Below, piece after piece: positions 17,673 to 26,859 of a stretch of DNA of 64,000 bases. Position 1 is the stretch's first letter, and the number at the start of each line of letters is the position of its first letter. This DNA is from Fidelibacterota bacterium. Its GTDB lineage: Bacteria; Marinisomatota; Marinisomatia; Marinisomatales; UBA1611. Made by a program: the position numbers and the translations under genes. The stretch lies in the NCBI GenBank assembly GCA_002718285.1, contig PBAR01000009.1:1-64000 (forward strand), in the 5' to 3' direction. Below the pieces are notes generated by a model. That model searched no databases. It was not told where the DNA came from and saw nothing but the letters and a program-made list of their open reading frames with translations.

Positions 17673-18574
17673 AAGAATTTAATTTCTTTTTTATGTGCTG
17701 GACTTCTTAATCCATAAGTTTTTTTAAATTTATCATCATCATGAGGATAATGATAAATATATCTTTTGCCCAAATTAAGTAATTTACTGGTTTCAACGAG
17801 ATCAGTTTTTCTATATTTGCTTTTTTCATCTTTTCCATAAGTAAACTTAGGCTCACATAAATTATCTATGGAGATTCTATTGCCACACTTTTTATTTCTA
17901 ATTGTTTGATGATAAATTATATTGTCCGCAATTAAAATTTCACCAAATTTTAATTTAAAATTTAATGGTTCAATAAATTTCTTTGCAATCTCTAATTTAA
18001 TATTTGTAGGTTTGCCAATTAAAAGAGAGTAGGGTAATTTTTTAATATTTTTTTTCAATCTCCAAAATTTAATATAATTATTTTTTATGTCTCCTCCAAT
18101 ATTATAAAAAATTGCAAAACAATTTGTTGAAAAACCTGTTGGACTGTCTACATGTAAAGTACTACTATCTTGTATAGAAAAGTTTTTAGGAACAAAATCT
18201 CCAAATTTAATTCTTACTGGTAAACTCGTATACCATTTTTGTACGTTTACTCCTAGATTGTTAATACATTCATAAAATTCTCTCATAAATAGATTGTATT
18301 CTAAGCTTGAATAATATTTTGGAACAATTAGTCCCGAAGTTGATATATTTTTAAAATTGTTTCTTTTAATAGTTTTTAATATATTCTCTAAATTTTTAAA
18401 ATCTTTAAACTTAAATGCCGAATTTAAAAATATTAAAGCCGAGTTCTGTAACTTTTTTATTTCATCAGATTTTAGTTTAATTTTGAATAAAAAGGGTGCA
18501 ATTATTTTATAATTTTTTTTAGTAAAATTTTTTTTAAAAATTTGATATCTTTTATTTATATTTATTTCTTTCAT
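17669..18574 (-). CDS. Fe(II)/2-oxoglutarate-dependent dioxygenase-like protein, copy B
   Basis: The middle paralogue, also 301 aa. The iron site reads His141-x-Asp143 (HVD) with distal His222, and Arg233 follows at H-x10-R. TSGLIVPK (79-86) and VRIKF (120-124) correspond to the conserved blocks of copies A and C. The region after HVD (NCFAIFYNIGGDI) is less like the shared IFGD form, so this copy is the most diverged of the three. It overlaps copy A by four bases and copy C by 23, consistent with one transcript. It may act on a different position or substrate than its neighbours. Confidence 0.78.
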   Translation of the reverse strand: MKEININKRYQIFKKNFTKKNYKIIAPFLFKIKLKSDEIKKLQNSALIFLNSAFKFKDFKNLENILKTIKRNNFKNISTSGLIVPKYYSSLEYNLFMREFYECINNLGVNVQKWYTSLPVRIKFGDFVPKNFSIQDSSTLHVDSPTGFSTNCFAIFYNIGGDIKNNYIKFWRLKKNIKKLPYSLLIGKPTNIKLEIAKKFIEPLNFKLKFGEILIADNIIYHQTIRNKKCGNRISIDNLCEPKFTYGKDEKSKYRKTDLVETSKLLNLGKRYIYHYPHDDDKFKKTYGLRSPAHKKEIKFL

Positions 18575-19472
18575 TTATTAACTTGTAATTTGCAAAATGT
18601 TTAAAACCTTTATCAACTTTTAATGTTTTAAATATAGAATCTTTAAAATCGTATTTATAATTTTTACCAAGTTTAGTGAATTTTTTAAAAGAAATATATT
18701 CATTTTTTCTGTCACTATGAATTTTTCTAGCATAATTATTATTTTTTCTTAATAATTCAAATGTTGTATCTAATGATATTCTAGTATTACAATTTTTTTT
18801 TCTTACTGTTTTATGTAGAGTAGCAAAATCAGAAATAATTAAGTTTCCTTTTTTTGTAATAAACCTTACTTTTTTAAAATATTTTATATATTTTTCCCCC
18901 GTTTGAAAATTTTTAAGTGGTCTAAGCCATTTTTCATCTAATTTTCTCGGATGATAAAATTCCATTTTATTATTATTGATATCCCCAAAAATTGGGATAT
19001 GCAGGTTAACACAATTAGAGCTTTCTCCGGCCCAACTATCACTATGAGGTTTTTCAGTAGCTCTGTCTCTCGAATAATAACTTTTTGGAATTTTTCTAAA
19101 TTTTATTCTAATATTTAATGGTATGTGAAATTTAATTATATAATTATTTATTTTTAATGATTTAACTATATTTACAAAATTTCTAGTTATTAAATTAAAT
19201 TCTTTAGAGGTTTCTTTTTTAGGAACTACTGCCCCATTGGGAGTTATAAAATTTAAATTTTTTTGATTTAAATTATAGTAGTCTATTAATTGTTTTTCAT
19301 TTTTTAATTTATATGAACACGTTGCGCTTTTTGATAGATATTTAATTACTGAATTATTAAATTTAAGCAACAATTCTTTATCTATATGATGAGATATTAT
19401 TAGAGGTGAAATTTTATAAATACTTTTAGCATTAAATATTCTAAAGTCTTTAATTCTTGTATACAGTGACAT
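18552..19472 (-). CDS. Fe(II)/2-oxoglutarate-dependent dioxygenase-like protein, copy C
   Basis: The first gene of the reverse operon, 306 aa. The iron-binding residues are His143, Asp145 (HSD) and His220, with Arg231 at H-x10-R. PNGAVVPK (78-85) and IRIKF (121-125) are nearly identical to copy A, as is the IFGDINNNKMEFYHP region. Upstream, the 70-base gap to the divergent DJ-1-like gene probably contains promoters for both directions. No signal peptide is seen, so it is expected to act in the cytosol on glycan precursors or small molecules. Confidence 0.78.
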   Translation of the reverse strand: MSLYTRIKDFRIFNAKSIYKISPLIISHHIDKELLLKFNNSVIKYLSKSATCSYKLKNEKQLIDYYNLNQKNLNFITPNGAVVPKKETSKEFNLITRNFVNIVKSLKINNYIIKFHIPLNIRIKFRKIPKSYYSRDRATEKPHSDSWAGESSNCVNLHIPIFGDINNNKMEFYHPRKLDEKWLRPLKNFQTGEKYIKYFKKVRFITKKGNLIISDFATLHKTVRKKNCNTRISLDTTFELLRKNNNYARKIHSDRKNEYISFKKFTKLGKNYKYDFKDSIFKTLKVDKGFKHFANYKLINERNKYK

Positions 19473-19482
19473 ATATAATTAA

Positions 19483-19511
19483 TTGATATAAACACTATTA
19501 ATAAAGATAAT
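19483..19511 (+). promoter_or_regulatory. Predicted sigma70-type promoter of the DJ-1/cupin/radical SAM operon
   Basis: TTGATA (19483-19488), a 17-base spacer and GATAAT (19506-19511) each match five of six consensus positions. Transcription would begin about 25 bases before the ATG at 19543. This is the best promoter-like match I noticed in the window. Confidence 0.5.
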
Positions 19512-19542
19512 TTTATTTATAACAATTTAAAACTAATAAATT

Positions 19543-20064
19543 ATGAAAAAAGCAATTATTATCAGTGGTGAACTTGCCCAGGATCATGAATTTATTTATC
19601 CATTTTATAGACTGTTGGAAGAAGAGTTTAGTTTAGATGTATGTTTAATTGGTGGCAAACCCGTTAAAGGTATTTTGGGCACTTTATTACCTCCGAATAA
19701 AAATTATCCTATCAAAAATATTGATCAGATCGAGATAGGTAATTATGATCTACTAGTATTACCTGGAGGTGTAAAAGCAATGGAAAAAATTAGATTAGAA
19801 AAAAATTTAATAAAATTTATATCTGACTTTAACAACGCTGGAAAGGTTATTGCATGTATTTGTAGCGGTGTACAGCTTTTGATATCTGCAAAAGTAGTTA
19901 AAAATAGAAAAATTGCAGGATATTATAGTTTAGAAGACGATATAACTAATGCCGGAGGAATTTATACCGACCTGCCCGCTGTAGTTGATGATAATATTGT
20001 AACTACCGCACACTATAAAGACATGGGGCCATGGATGAAGGCTGCAATTTCTCTAATAAAATAA
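19543..20064 (+). CDS. DJ-1/PfpI family protein
   Basis: A single-domain protein of 173 aa with the DJ-1/PfpI fold. It has LVLPGGVKAM at about 71-80, the nucleophile elbow ACICSG with Cys107, and a downstream TTAHYKDMG carrying the His usually near the cysteine. Members include glyoxalases, deglycases, chaperones and peptidases, so the activity cannot be fixed. It leads a short forward operon with a cupin and a radical SAM gene, which suggests a role in sugar or cofactor chemistry rather than stress alone. A good promoter match precedes it. Confidence 0.82.
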   Translation: MKKAIIISGELAQDHEFIYPFYRLLEEEFSLDVCLIGGKPVKGILGTLLPPNKNYPIKNIDQIEIGNYDLLVLPGGVKAMEKIRLEKNLIKFISDFNNAGKVIACICSGVQLLISAKVVKNRKIAGYYSLEDDITNAGGIYTDLPAVVDDNIVTTAHYKDMGPWMKAAISLIK

Positions 20065-20071
20065 ATTTTTA

Positions 20072-20755
20072 ATGACTACTTTAGCAGAATATGATTCTAA
20101 AAGAGTTTTAAAACCATGGGGATCAGAATATGTAGTCTATAGAGATAAAAAAAAAATATCTATAACATTATTAAATATAACAAAAAATAAAACTACATCA
20201 TTTCATTGTCATCCTAGTAAAAAAACAGGCTTTATTTTGCTATCTGGTAAAGCAATCGTAAGACTTGGATTGGAAAAAAGAGATAAAATAAAGTTTAAGG
20301 CAATTTCAAAATTAATGATAAGACCTGGCTTATTTCACTCGATAAGATCTTTATCAAAAAATTTTATAGCACTTGAATTTGAAACTCCTTCAAATAAAAG
20401 AGATTTGGTGAGATTGTATGATAATTATGGAAGAAAAAATAAACCTTATGAAAATCAAAAAAAAAATCTTAAAAAATTATCTATTAATGAACTTAAATTT
20501 GAAAAACCTAAATATAACATATCAAAAAAATATATAATAGGTTCGAATTCTATTTTCTTAGAGAATCACTTTAATTTTTCAAAAACTAATAAAAGACCTA
20601 ATGATGAGATATATGCGGTTTTAGAAGGAAATGTTATAGATAAAAAAAGAAATAAAGTGCTTTCAGTAGGAGACATAGTTAGAAATGAAACACTTAAAAA
20701 GTTATCTAAATCTTTTAAAATAAATAGTAAAATAATTTTTTTAAGAGTTATATAA
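20072..20755 (+). CDS. Cupin protein related to mannose-6-phosphate isomerase type II
   Basis: The 227-aa protein opens with VLKPWGSEY, like the start of the isomerase domain of ManC/PMI-II proteins. The cupin metal motif SFHCHPSKKTGF has His45 and His47, with GKAIVRLG after it. A second, weaker cupin-like half covers about residues 155-227 (DEIYAVLEGNV, VLSVGDIV), so the protein is probably a bicupin. No pyrophosphorylase domain is attached. It lies seven bases after the DJ-1 gene and three before the radical SAM gene. A sugar-phosphate isomerase or a keto-sugar isomerase are both possible. Confidence 0.78.
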   Translation: MTTLAEYDSKRVLKPWGSEYVVYRDKKKISITLLNITKNKTTSFHCHPSKKTGFILLSGKAIVRLGLEKRDKIKFKAISKLMIRPGLFHSIRSLSKNFIALEFETPSNKRDLVRLYDNYGRKNKPYENQKKNLKKLSINELKFEKPKYNISKKYIIGSNSIFLENHFNFSKTNKRPNDEIYAVLEGNVIDKKRNKVLSVGDIVRNETLKKLSKSFKINSKIIFLRVI

Positions 20756-20758
20756 AAT

Positions 20759-22273
20759 ATGAGTAAAATTGATGTTCTATTAATTACCCCGCCTTCTCGA
20801 ATAGAAGTTTACCAAAATTTATCAAATGAACTAGCAGCTATAGAGCCACCAGTTTGGTCATCTTTAATAGCAAATTATTTAATTAAAGCGAATTATTCTG
20901 TTAAAATATTAGATGCTGAAGCAAGCCATCTGACACATAGAGAAACTGCTGAAAAAATAATTTTAGAAGATCCTAAACTAGCAGTATTTATAGTTTATGG
21001 ACAACAACCTTCGGCCTCAACACAATGTATGCCAGCTAGCAGAAAAACTGCAAAAATACTCAACGAAATTTCAAAAAAACAATTAAAAACAATTGTAATT
21101 GGCACACATCCATCAGCACTTCCAAAAAGAACTTTGGAAGAAGAACCTTATGATTATGTTTGCAAAGGAGAAGGTCCGCTTACGATAAAGATATTATTAG
21201 ATTATTTAGATGGAAGAGAAAAAAATATAAAAAATGTTCCAGGTCTTTGGTATAAAGACAATGATCAAATTGAATTTAATAAAACTGCTCCTATAATTGA
21301 AAATTTAGATAAAGAATTAAATGGTCAAGCATGGAATTTGCTTGATATGACCAAATATAAATCACATAATTGGCATGCATTTAATAATTTAGAATCTAGA
21401 CACAAATATGCTTCACTACAGACAAGTCTTGGCTGCCCATTTAAATGTACTTTTTGTTGTATTAATGCTCCATTTGAAAAAAATACCATAAGATTTTGGT
21501 CTCCAGAAAATATTATGAAACAAATTAAAATATTAGTTGAAGAATATGGCATTTTCAACATAAAGCTGCCAGACGAAATGTTTGTTTTAAATCCAAAACA
21601 AGTTACAGGAATATGTGATGAAATTCTTAAAACGGATTATGGAAAAAAATTAAATTTCTGGGCTTATGCAAGAATTGATACATTAAATGATCAAGAAATG
21701 TTGATTAAAATGAAAAAATCTGGTTTTAATTGGTTAGCGATTGGAATTGAATCGAGCTCAAAACATGTTCGCGATGGTGTAATTAAAGGTAGATTTGATA
21801 ATCAAAATATTGAAGAAATAGTTAAGAAAGTTAGAAATATGGGATTTTATGTTGGAGCAAATTATATTTTTGGTTTACCCGATGATGATCTGGACTCTAT
21901 GAAGCATACCTTAGATCTTTCCATGAGAATTAATAGTGAATGGGCAAATTTTTATTCTGCAATGGCCTACCCTGGCTCAGCTCTATATTCTTTTGCTCAA
22001 CAAAAAAAATGGCAATTACCTGATGATAAGAATGGACCTGGTTGGATTGGATATTCACAACATGCATTTGAAACTTTACCATTAAGAACTGAAAAAATAA
22101 AAGCTTCTCAAGTTCTAAACTTTAGAGATGATGCTTTTAATGAATATTTTAATAATAATGATTATTTAAAATTAATTAATAAAACTTTTGGCAAAAAAGC
22201 AGAGAGTCATATTAAAAAAATGACAACTCATAAAATTCCAAGAAAACATCATTCGCAAAAAGTAGATTATTAA
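20759..22273 (+). CDS. B12-binding-domain-type radical SAM protein
   Basis: A 504-aa enzyme with an N-terminal cobalamin-binding-like Rossmann domain (VLLITPPSR at 5-13, IVIGTHPSALP near 115-125, YVCKGEGP). The radical SAM core has CPFKCTFC (Cys226, Cys230, Cys233). A GIESSS segment and a GLPDDD segment match SAM-contacting strands. Its cysteines occupy the same residue numbers as in the protein at 3732, but the surrounding sequence differs clearly. It may methylate or rearrange a sugar. The 3' end overlaps the converging E1 beta gene by four bases. Confidence 0.85.
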   Translation: MSKIDVLLITPPSRIEVYQNLSNELAAIEPPVWSSLIANYLIKANYSVKILDAEASHLTHRETAEKIILEDPKLAVFIVYGQQPSASTQCMPASRKTAKILNEISKKQLKTIVIGTHPSALPKRTLEEEPYDYVCKGEGPLTIKILLDYLDGREKNIKNVPGLWYKDNDQIEFNKTAPIIENLDKELNGQAWNLLDMTKYKSHNWHAFNNLESRHKYASLQTSLGCPFKCTFCCINAPFEKNTIRFWSPENIMKQIKILVEEYGIFNIKLPDEMFVLNPKQVTGICDEILKTDYGKKLNFWAYARIDTLNDQEMLIKMKKSGFNWLAIGIESSSKHVRDGVIKGRFDNQNIEEIVKKVRNMGFYVGANYIFGLPDDDLDSMKHTLDLSMRINSEWANFYSAMAYPGSALYSFAQQKKWQLPDDKNGPGWIGYSQHAFETLPLRTEKIKASQVLNFRDDAFNEYFNNNDYLKLINKTFGKKAESHIKKMTTHKIPRKHHSQKVDY

Positions 22274-23178
22274 TTATTAACGATCTTTTTTATAGTTTTG
22301 TAAATTTTATTAGCTGAAGGTGTGCCATTTTCAGTTTTTTTGGATGTACCCGAAGATCTATTTTCTAAACCTAAGGCGGTAACACTTATCTTTGTTTTTT
22401 GCATTAATTTATATGCTATAGTTGAAGTTATTCCGCAATCTGTAAAAGAGGCGTCAATTACTATTCCTTTTTTTGATTTTTTTAGAAAATTATAATCTTT
22501 TTTGCTTAGTTTAAATGGACTAAGCCAAAGAACATTTATTAAATTACATTTAATATTATCTTTTTTTAATAATTTTATAGCATCTAAAGCAGTAAAACGC
22601 GCTGATGAAATAGCAAAAATTGTAATTTTTGCTTTATTTTCATAAATATTTTTTATCTCTAATTCAGACTTATAAGAACTTCTATGTTCGCTAACTAAAT
22701 ATGGGTCTTTATCTTTAATATATTTTTTCCAGACAATTTTATACTCATTTGGTGTTATTGGAGCACATACTTTTAAACCTGGCATGTGTATAAATGGAGA
22801 ATGGTAATTATTACCATGCAAAGGACCTTGTCCTTGGTTAGCTTCAGAAGCTATAGCTCTTACAAATACTGGTGCACCATAACCAAAAATTTCTTTTGCT
22901 TTAGCGGCGTGCATGACTAAAGGGCTAGAGTTTAGCCATAAAAAACTTTGAAATCTTAAAACAATTATTGGTCTTGAGCCCACTATTGAAGCACCAACAG
23001 CTGTTCCCATTCCAGCAGTATCTGTCATTGGTAATTCTATGATACCTTTTTTTTGTTTTGGAATAGTATTTTGAACCCATCCAACTGCAGTAAGGCATTG
23101 ACCTATAACAAAACCTTTTCCACTATCTAAATGTTTTTTTGTAATTTGTCTTATAGTTTCCGCAACCGTCTTTGCCAT
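22270..23178 (-). CDS. Thiamine-diphosphate dehydrogenase E1 component, beta subunit-like
   Basis: The 302-aa protein matches the transketolase pyrimidine-binding and C-terminal domains of 2-oxoacid dehydrogenase E1 beta. Landmarks are the ELPMTDTAGMG region (48-58), GSRPIIVLRFQSF, and PGLKVCAPITPNEY. In this family the activating Glu sits in P(I/M)(T/S)E; here the residue is Asp53. The gene overlaps the alpha subunit gene by 28 bases. No lipoyl E2 or E3 gene is near, which argues against a classical dehydrogenase complex. A two-subunit enzyme adding a C2 unit to a keto sugar is a reasonable alternative. Confidence 0.83.
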   Translation of the reverse strand: MAKTVAETIRQITKKHLDSGKGFVIGQCLTAVGWVQNTIPKQKKGIIELPMTDTAGMGTAVGASIVGSRPIIVLRFQSFLWLNSSPLVMHAAKAKEIFGYGAPVFVRAIASEANQGQGPLHGNNYHSPFIHMPGLKVCAPITPNEYKIVWKKYIKDKDPYLVSEHRSSYKSELEIKNIYENKAKITIFAISSARFTALDAIKLLKKDNIKCNLINVLWLSPFKLSKKDYNFLKKSKKGIVIDASFTDCGITSTIAYKLMQKTKISVTALGLENRSSGTSKKTENGTPSANKIYKTIKKIVNN

Positions 23179-24041
23179 AAATTATTAGCCCATTTATTAT
23201 ATATTTTTTCAATTTTATTTATCTCTTTATCTAGACCTAAATTAAATAATGATCTCTTTGTTATTTTATATCGATCCCATTCTAAATTATTATCTCTTCC
23301 TGATCCTACATGCCATGTATCTCTACAAGTTCTTATATTTATTAAAGCTGGAAGTTGATGTTTAAATTTTGAAGTCCAATAGTTAATTACCCATGGGTTG
23401 TCAGCAATATCTATAGATTTCATTCCTAAACTTTTAACTAAATCAACTAATTTCCATGATCTTCTATCTTTAGTAGGTGTTAGTACTGATAAATCATTGT
23501 CCTCACAAATAAATAAAATTTTTAATTTTTTCGTTGCTGCATCAGCTAGTGCAGCCAAAACAAAATCTTCTTCAGCCGCTCCATCTCCAAAGATGCATAC
23601 AATTTTTTCTTTTTTTTTTACAAGTGCTATACCATTTGCTATAGGAACTTGATCACCAATTAAACCACAATGCCCTACAATTTTTTTTTTAATATCATGT
23701 ATCATTGGAGAACCGCCTTTGCCACCACAGCAACCTGACTTTAGTCCAATCAACTCATCTACTAGTTTAGTTTCATTTCCTCCAAATGCTATATATGGCG
23801 CATGTCCTCTATGTTGAGTAAGTAAATAACTATTTTTCATTTGCAAAAATATTCCTGAGGCAACAGCTTCTTGCCCCAAAGATAAATATACTAGAGGTGT
23901 TGTTTTATTGTGCTTATGTGCTTTTTTAACTTGTATTTCAAAATTTCTAATTTTTGACATCATGCTAAAAAATTTTAAACTTAATAATTTTGAAGTTTTT
24001 TTTTCTATATTGTTGATGTATCCTAATTTATAATTTCTCAT
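23151..24041 (-). CDS. Thiamine-diphosphate dehydrogenase E1 component, alpha subunit-like
   Basis: A 296-aa E1 alpha-type protein. It shows SLGQEAVASG (54-63), HRGHAPY (77-83), the GGKGGSPMIH loop and the ThDP-Mg motif beginning GDG (152-154) and ending at Asn182. I chose the ATG at 24041. An in-frame TTG at 24080 would add 13 residues that lie before the conserved fold, and the ATG fits the family's N-terminus. Alpha and beta together form the heterotetrameric E1 that decarboxylates a 2-oxoacid. The gene is divergent from the heptose kinase, with about 120 bases between. Confidence 0.83.
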   Translation of the reverse strand: MRNYKLGYINNIEKKTSKLLSLKFFSMMSKIRNFEIQVKKAHKHNKTTPLVYLSLGQEAVASGIFLQMKNSYLLTQHRGHAPYIAFGGNETKLVDELIGLKSGCCGGKGGSPMIHDIKKKIVGHCGLIGDQVPIANGIALVKKKEKIVCIFGDGAAEEDFVLAALADAATKKLKILFICEDNDLSVLTPTKDRRSWKLVDLVKSLGMKSIDIADNPWVINYWTSKFKHQLPALINIRTCRDTWHVGSGRDNNLEWDRYKITKRSLFNLGLDKEINKIEKIYNKWANNLWQRRLRKL

Positions 24042-24160
24042 TAAATTAATAGTATATTTTTTTTGAATTGTTATTGACAATATAAATATTTTTTACCAAT
24101 TGACAAAAGTTAAATTATAATAGTAATTAAATTAAACAACATTATTATAAAAATACACAA

Positions 24161-25147
24161 GTGATAATATCAAAAACACCCTATAGAATATCTTTTTTTG
24201 GAGGAGGTACCGATTATCAAGAATGGTATAAGAAAAACGGTGGCCAAGTTATATCAACCACAATTGACAAATATTTATATATTTTTTGTAAAAAACTACC
24301 TAAATTTTTTGATTATAAATACAGGTTTTGTTATTCAAAAATAGAGGTGGTTAATCGGATATCAGACATTAATCATAAAGCATTTAAAAAAATTTTGTTA
24401 TATCATAAAATTAAAGAAGGTGTTGACATACATTATAATGGTGAGCTACCAGCCAGAAGTGGAATGGCATCTAGTTCTGCTTTTACAGTTGGGCTATTAA
24501 ACGCTTTATATACTTTAAAAAAAAAACAAGTTACAAAAAAAATTTTAGCAAAAAAAAGTATTTATTTTGAACAAAAAATTCTAAAAGAAATTGTTGGATG
24601 TCAAGATCAAATAGCAACTTCGATTGGTGGTTTTAATATAATTAATATAAATAGAGATTCAAATTTTAATATATTAAAAATAAAAAATAAAAGATTCTTA
24701 AATAATCTCAATGATTCTTTATTTTTGGTGTTTACAGGTATTAACAGAACAGCCCAGGATATTGCTAAAACTTACGTAAAAAAATTAAATAATTCAAAAA
24801 AAAAATATATGAGAGACATTGAAAACACGACCGAACTTGCCATAAAAGCAATTTATAGAAATAATCTCTTTGAATTTGGTAAACTTTTGGATGAAAATTG
24901 GCAAATTAAAAAAAAATTAAGCAAGATTATTACAAATAACTCCATAGATGAAATTTATAATTTAGGTTTAAAAAATGGTGCTTTAGGTGGAAAGATTTTA
25001 GGAGCAGGAGGTGGGGGTTTTATTTTGTTTATGGTTTTAGAAAAAGATAAGGAAAAGTTTTTAAATAAATTTAAAAACTTTACTATAATTCCATTTAAAT
25101 TTGAGGACAAAGGTAGTCAAATAATTTTAAACGATAAAGAAAATTAA
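24161..25147 (+). CDS. hddA: D-glycero-D-manno-heptose 7-phosphate kinase (GHMP kinase)
   Basis: A GHMP-superfamily kinase of 328 aa. Motif 1 opens the protein as KTPYRISFFGGGTDY (5-19), typical of the HddA branch. The ATP loop PARSGMASSSAF is at 97-108 and motif 3 is LGAGGGGFILF near the C-terminus. HddA phosphorylates C1 of heptose-7-phosphate on the way to GDP-heptose. The start is GTG; no ATG lies suitably upstream. The fused nucleotidyltransferase/phosphatase and the phosphoheptose isomerase at 28988-30759 supply the remaining steps. L-fucose or galactose kinase is less likely. Confidence 0.87.
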   Translation: MIISKTPYRISFFGGGTDYQEWYKKNGGQVISTTIDKYLYIFCKKLPKFFDYKYRFCYSKIEVVNRISDINHKAFKKILLYHKIKEGVDIHYNGELPARSGMASSSAFTVGLLNALYTLKKKQVTKKILAKKSIYFEQKILKEIVGCQDQIATSIGGFNIININRDSNFNILKIKNKRFLNNLNDSLFLVFTGINRTAQDIAKTYVKKLNNSKKKYMRDIENTTELAIKAIYRNNLFEFGKLLDENWQIKKKLSKIITNNSIDEIYNLGLKNGALGGKILGAGGGGFILFMVLEKDKEKFLNKFKNFTIIPFKFEDKGSQIILNDKEN

Positions 25148-25153
25148 ATAATT

Positions 25154-26857
25154 GTGTATATTTTAGGAATACATCCAGGAGGCCATGATACTTCAGCTTC
25201 TCTATTAAAAAATGGTAAAATAATAATAGCCGTTGAAGAGGAAAGATTTAGTAAAGTAAAACATTCTACAAAATTTCCTGAATTAGCAATAAATGAATGT
25301 CTAAGATATGCAAAAATTAAAATTAACGAAGTAGATGTTATAACATTGAGTGGTGACTATAAACTTCATATACAAAAAAGATACTTAGAGAATTGGTCAA
25401 AATATTTTCCAAAAAATAAACATAGAGTTATTTCTGAGTTCAATGATTTCCAAAAAATATCTTTAATTAACGAATATATTAGGAAAAAATATAATTTTAA
25501 TGGTATCATTTATCAATGCAGACATCATTTAGCGCATTTTGCGAGTTCATATTATATATCAAACTTTAAGAAGTCCGCACTTTATAGCATTGATGGTGTA
25601 GGTGACTATGAAAGTTCCTTGTCAGGCTACGTAAAAAATAATAACTTTAAAATATTTGATGAATGTACTGTCTCCTACCCGCATTCTATTGGATTAGTTT
25701 ATACAGCCATAACAGCTTGGTTAGGTTTTATACCTCATTGCGACGAAGGAAAAACTATGGGATTAGCTCCATATGGAGACTATAAAAAGTATTATTTAGA
25801 ATTTAAAAAAATTATCAAATTTGAAAAATTCGGAAAAATATCTATTAACCTAGACTATTTTAATTATCCTTTTCATAGGAGAAGTAATGTCTCCAACAAA
25901 TTCTGTTCTGTCTTCGGTTCACATAGAAAAAAAAATCAAAAATTAACAAAAATACATATGAATGTTGCCGCAACTCTTCAGTTTTTTTGTGAAAAGACAT
26001 TAATACATGGTCTAAATTATTTATATAAGAAAACAAAATCTTCAAATTTATCACTAGCTGGAGGTGTTGCGTTAAATTGTGTAGCAAATGGAAAAATATT
26101 TAAATATACAAAATTTAAAAATGTGAGTGTACAACCCGCTGCAGGAGACGCAGGAACTTCCTTGGGAAGTGCTTTGTATTGGTACAATTGTGTAAGAAAA
26201 AAAAAAATAAATAAATTTAAAAAATTATCAATAGAAAAAAATATTTATGCTGGTCCAGAATTTTCGGACTATGAAATATTAAAAGAAATAAAAAAAAATA
26301 AATTAAAATATAAAATTAGTAAAAATATTTACAATGAAGTTTCTCAATTATTAAAAGAACAAAAGATTGTTGGTTGGTTTAATGGTAGAATGGAATTTGG
26401 ACCAAGAGCACTTGGAAATAGATCGATTTTAACTTCTCCTTATCCAAATAAAATGAAAGACATATTGAATTTAAGGGTAAAAAAAAGAGAGTCTTTTAGA
26501 CCTTTTGCTCCAGCAATTTTAAGAGAAAGAGTTTATGATTACTTTGAATTTACACATGATTCTCCCCATATGCTTTTTGCAATGAATGTTAAATTAAAAA
26601 AGATTAAATCTATACCAGCGGTAACTCATATTGACAAAACTGCTAGAGTTCAGACAGTTGATAAGAAGAATAATGAGAAATTTTATAATTTGATTAATGC
26701 TTTTTATAAGAAAACAAATATTCCTGTGTTATTAAATACTTCTCTTAATATAATGGGACAACCTATTTGTTATGATCCTAGTGATGCAATAAAAACTTTT
26801 TTACAAAATGATATAGATTATTTAATTTTAAATGCAAAATATATCTTAAAAAAATAA
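25154..26857 (+). CDS. Carbamoyltransferase (NodU/CmcH family)
   Basis: A 567-aa two-domain enzyme that transfers carbamoyl from carbamoyl phosphate to a hydroxyl on a sugar or natural product. The N-terminal Kae1-like domain begins YILGIHPGGHDTSASLL, with VEEERFSKVKH near 28-38 and the metal-binding HHLAHFASSYY. SLAGGVALNCVANGK and the C-terminal block EFGPRALGNRSIL are strongly conserved hallmarks. The start codon is GTG. It lies between the heptose kinase and a ColD-like dehydratase, so a carbamoylated heptose or deoxysugar is likely. Confidence 0.92.
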   Translation: MYILGIHPGGHDTSASLLKNGKIIIAVEEERFSKVKHSTKFPELAINECLRYAKIKINEVDVITLSGDYKLHIQKRYLENWSKYFPKNKHRVISEFNDFQKISLINEYIRKKYNFNGIIYQCRHHLAHFASSYYISNFKKSALYSIDGVGDYESSLSGYVKNNNFKIFDECTVSYPHSIGLVYTAITAWLGFIPHCDEGKTMGLAPYGDYKKYYLEFKKIIKFEKFGKISINLDYFNYPFHRRSNVSNKFCSVFGSHRKKNQKLTKIHMNVAATLQFFCEKTLIHGLNYLYKKTKSSNLSLAGGVALNCVANGKIFKYTKFKNVSVQPAAGDAGTSLGSALYWYNCVRKKKINKFKKLSIEKNIYAGPEFSDYEILKEIKKNKLKYKISKNIYNEVSQLLKEQKIVGWFNGRMEFGPRALGNRSILTSPYPNKMKDILNLRVKKRESFRPFAPAILRERVYDYFEFTHDSPHMLFAMNVKLKKIKSIPAVTHIDKTARVQTVDKKNNEKFYNLINAFYKKTNIPVLLNTSLNIMGQPICYDPSDAIKTFLQNDIDYLILNAKYILKK

Positions 26858-26859
26858 AA

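Noticed and set aside
24042..24080. TTG start at 24080 for the E1 alpha gene
   Set aside because: The extra 13 residues are not part of the conserved fold and an ATG exists at 24041; it remains possible.
24074..24121. TTGACA boxes at 24074 and 24100 with TATAAT at 24116 as a promoter for hddA
   Set aside because: The spacing is 10 or 36 bases rather than 16-18, so they do not form a usable promoter pair.
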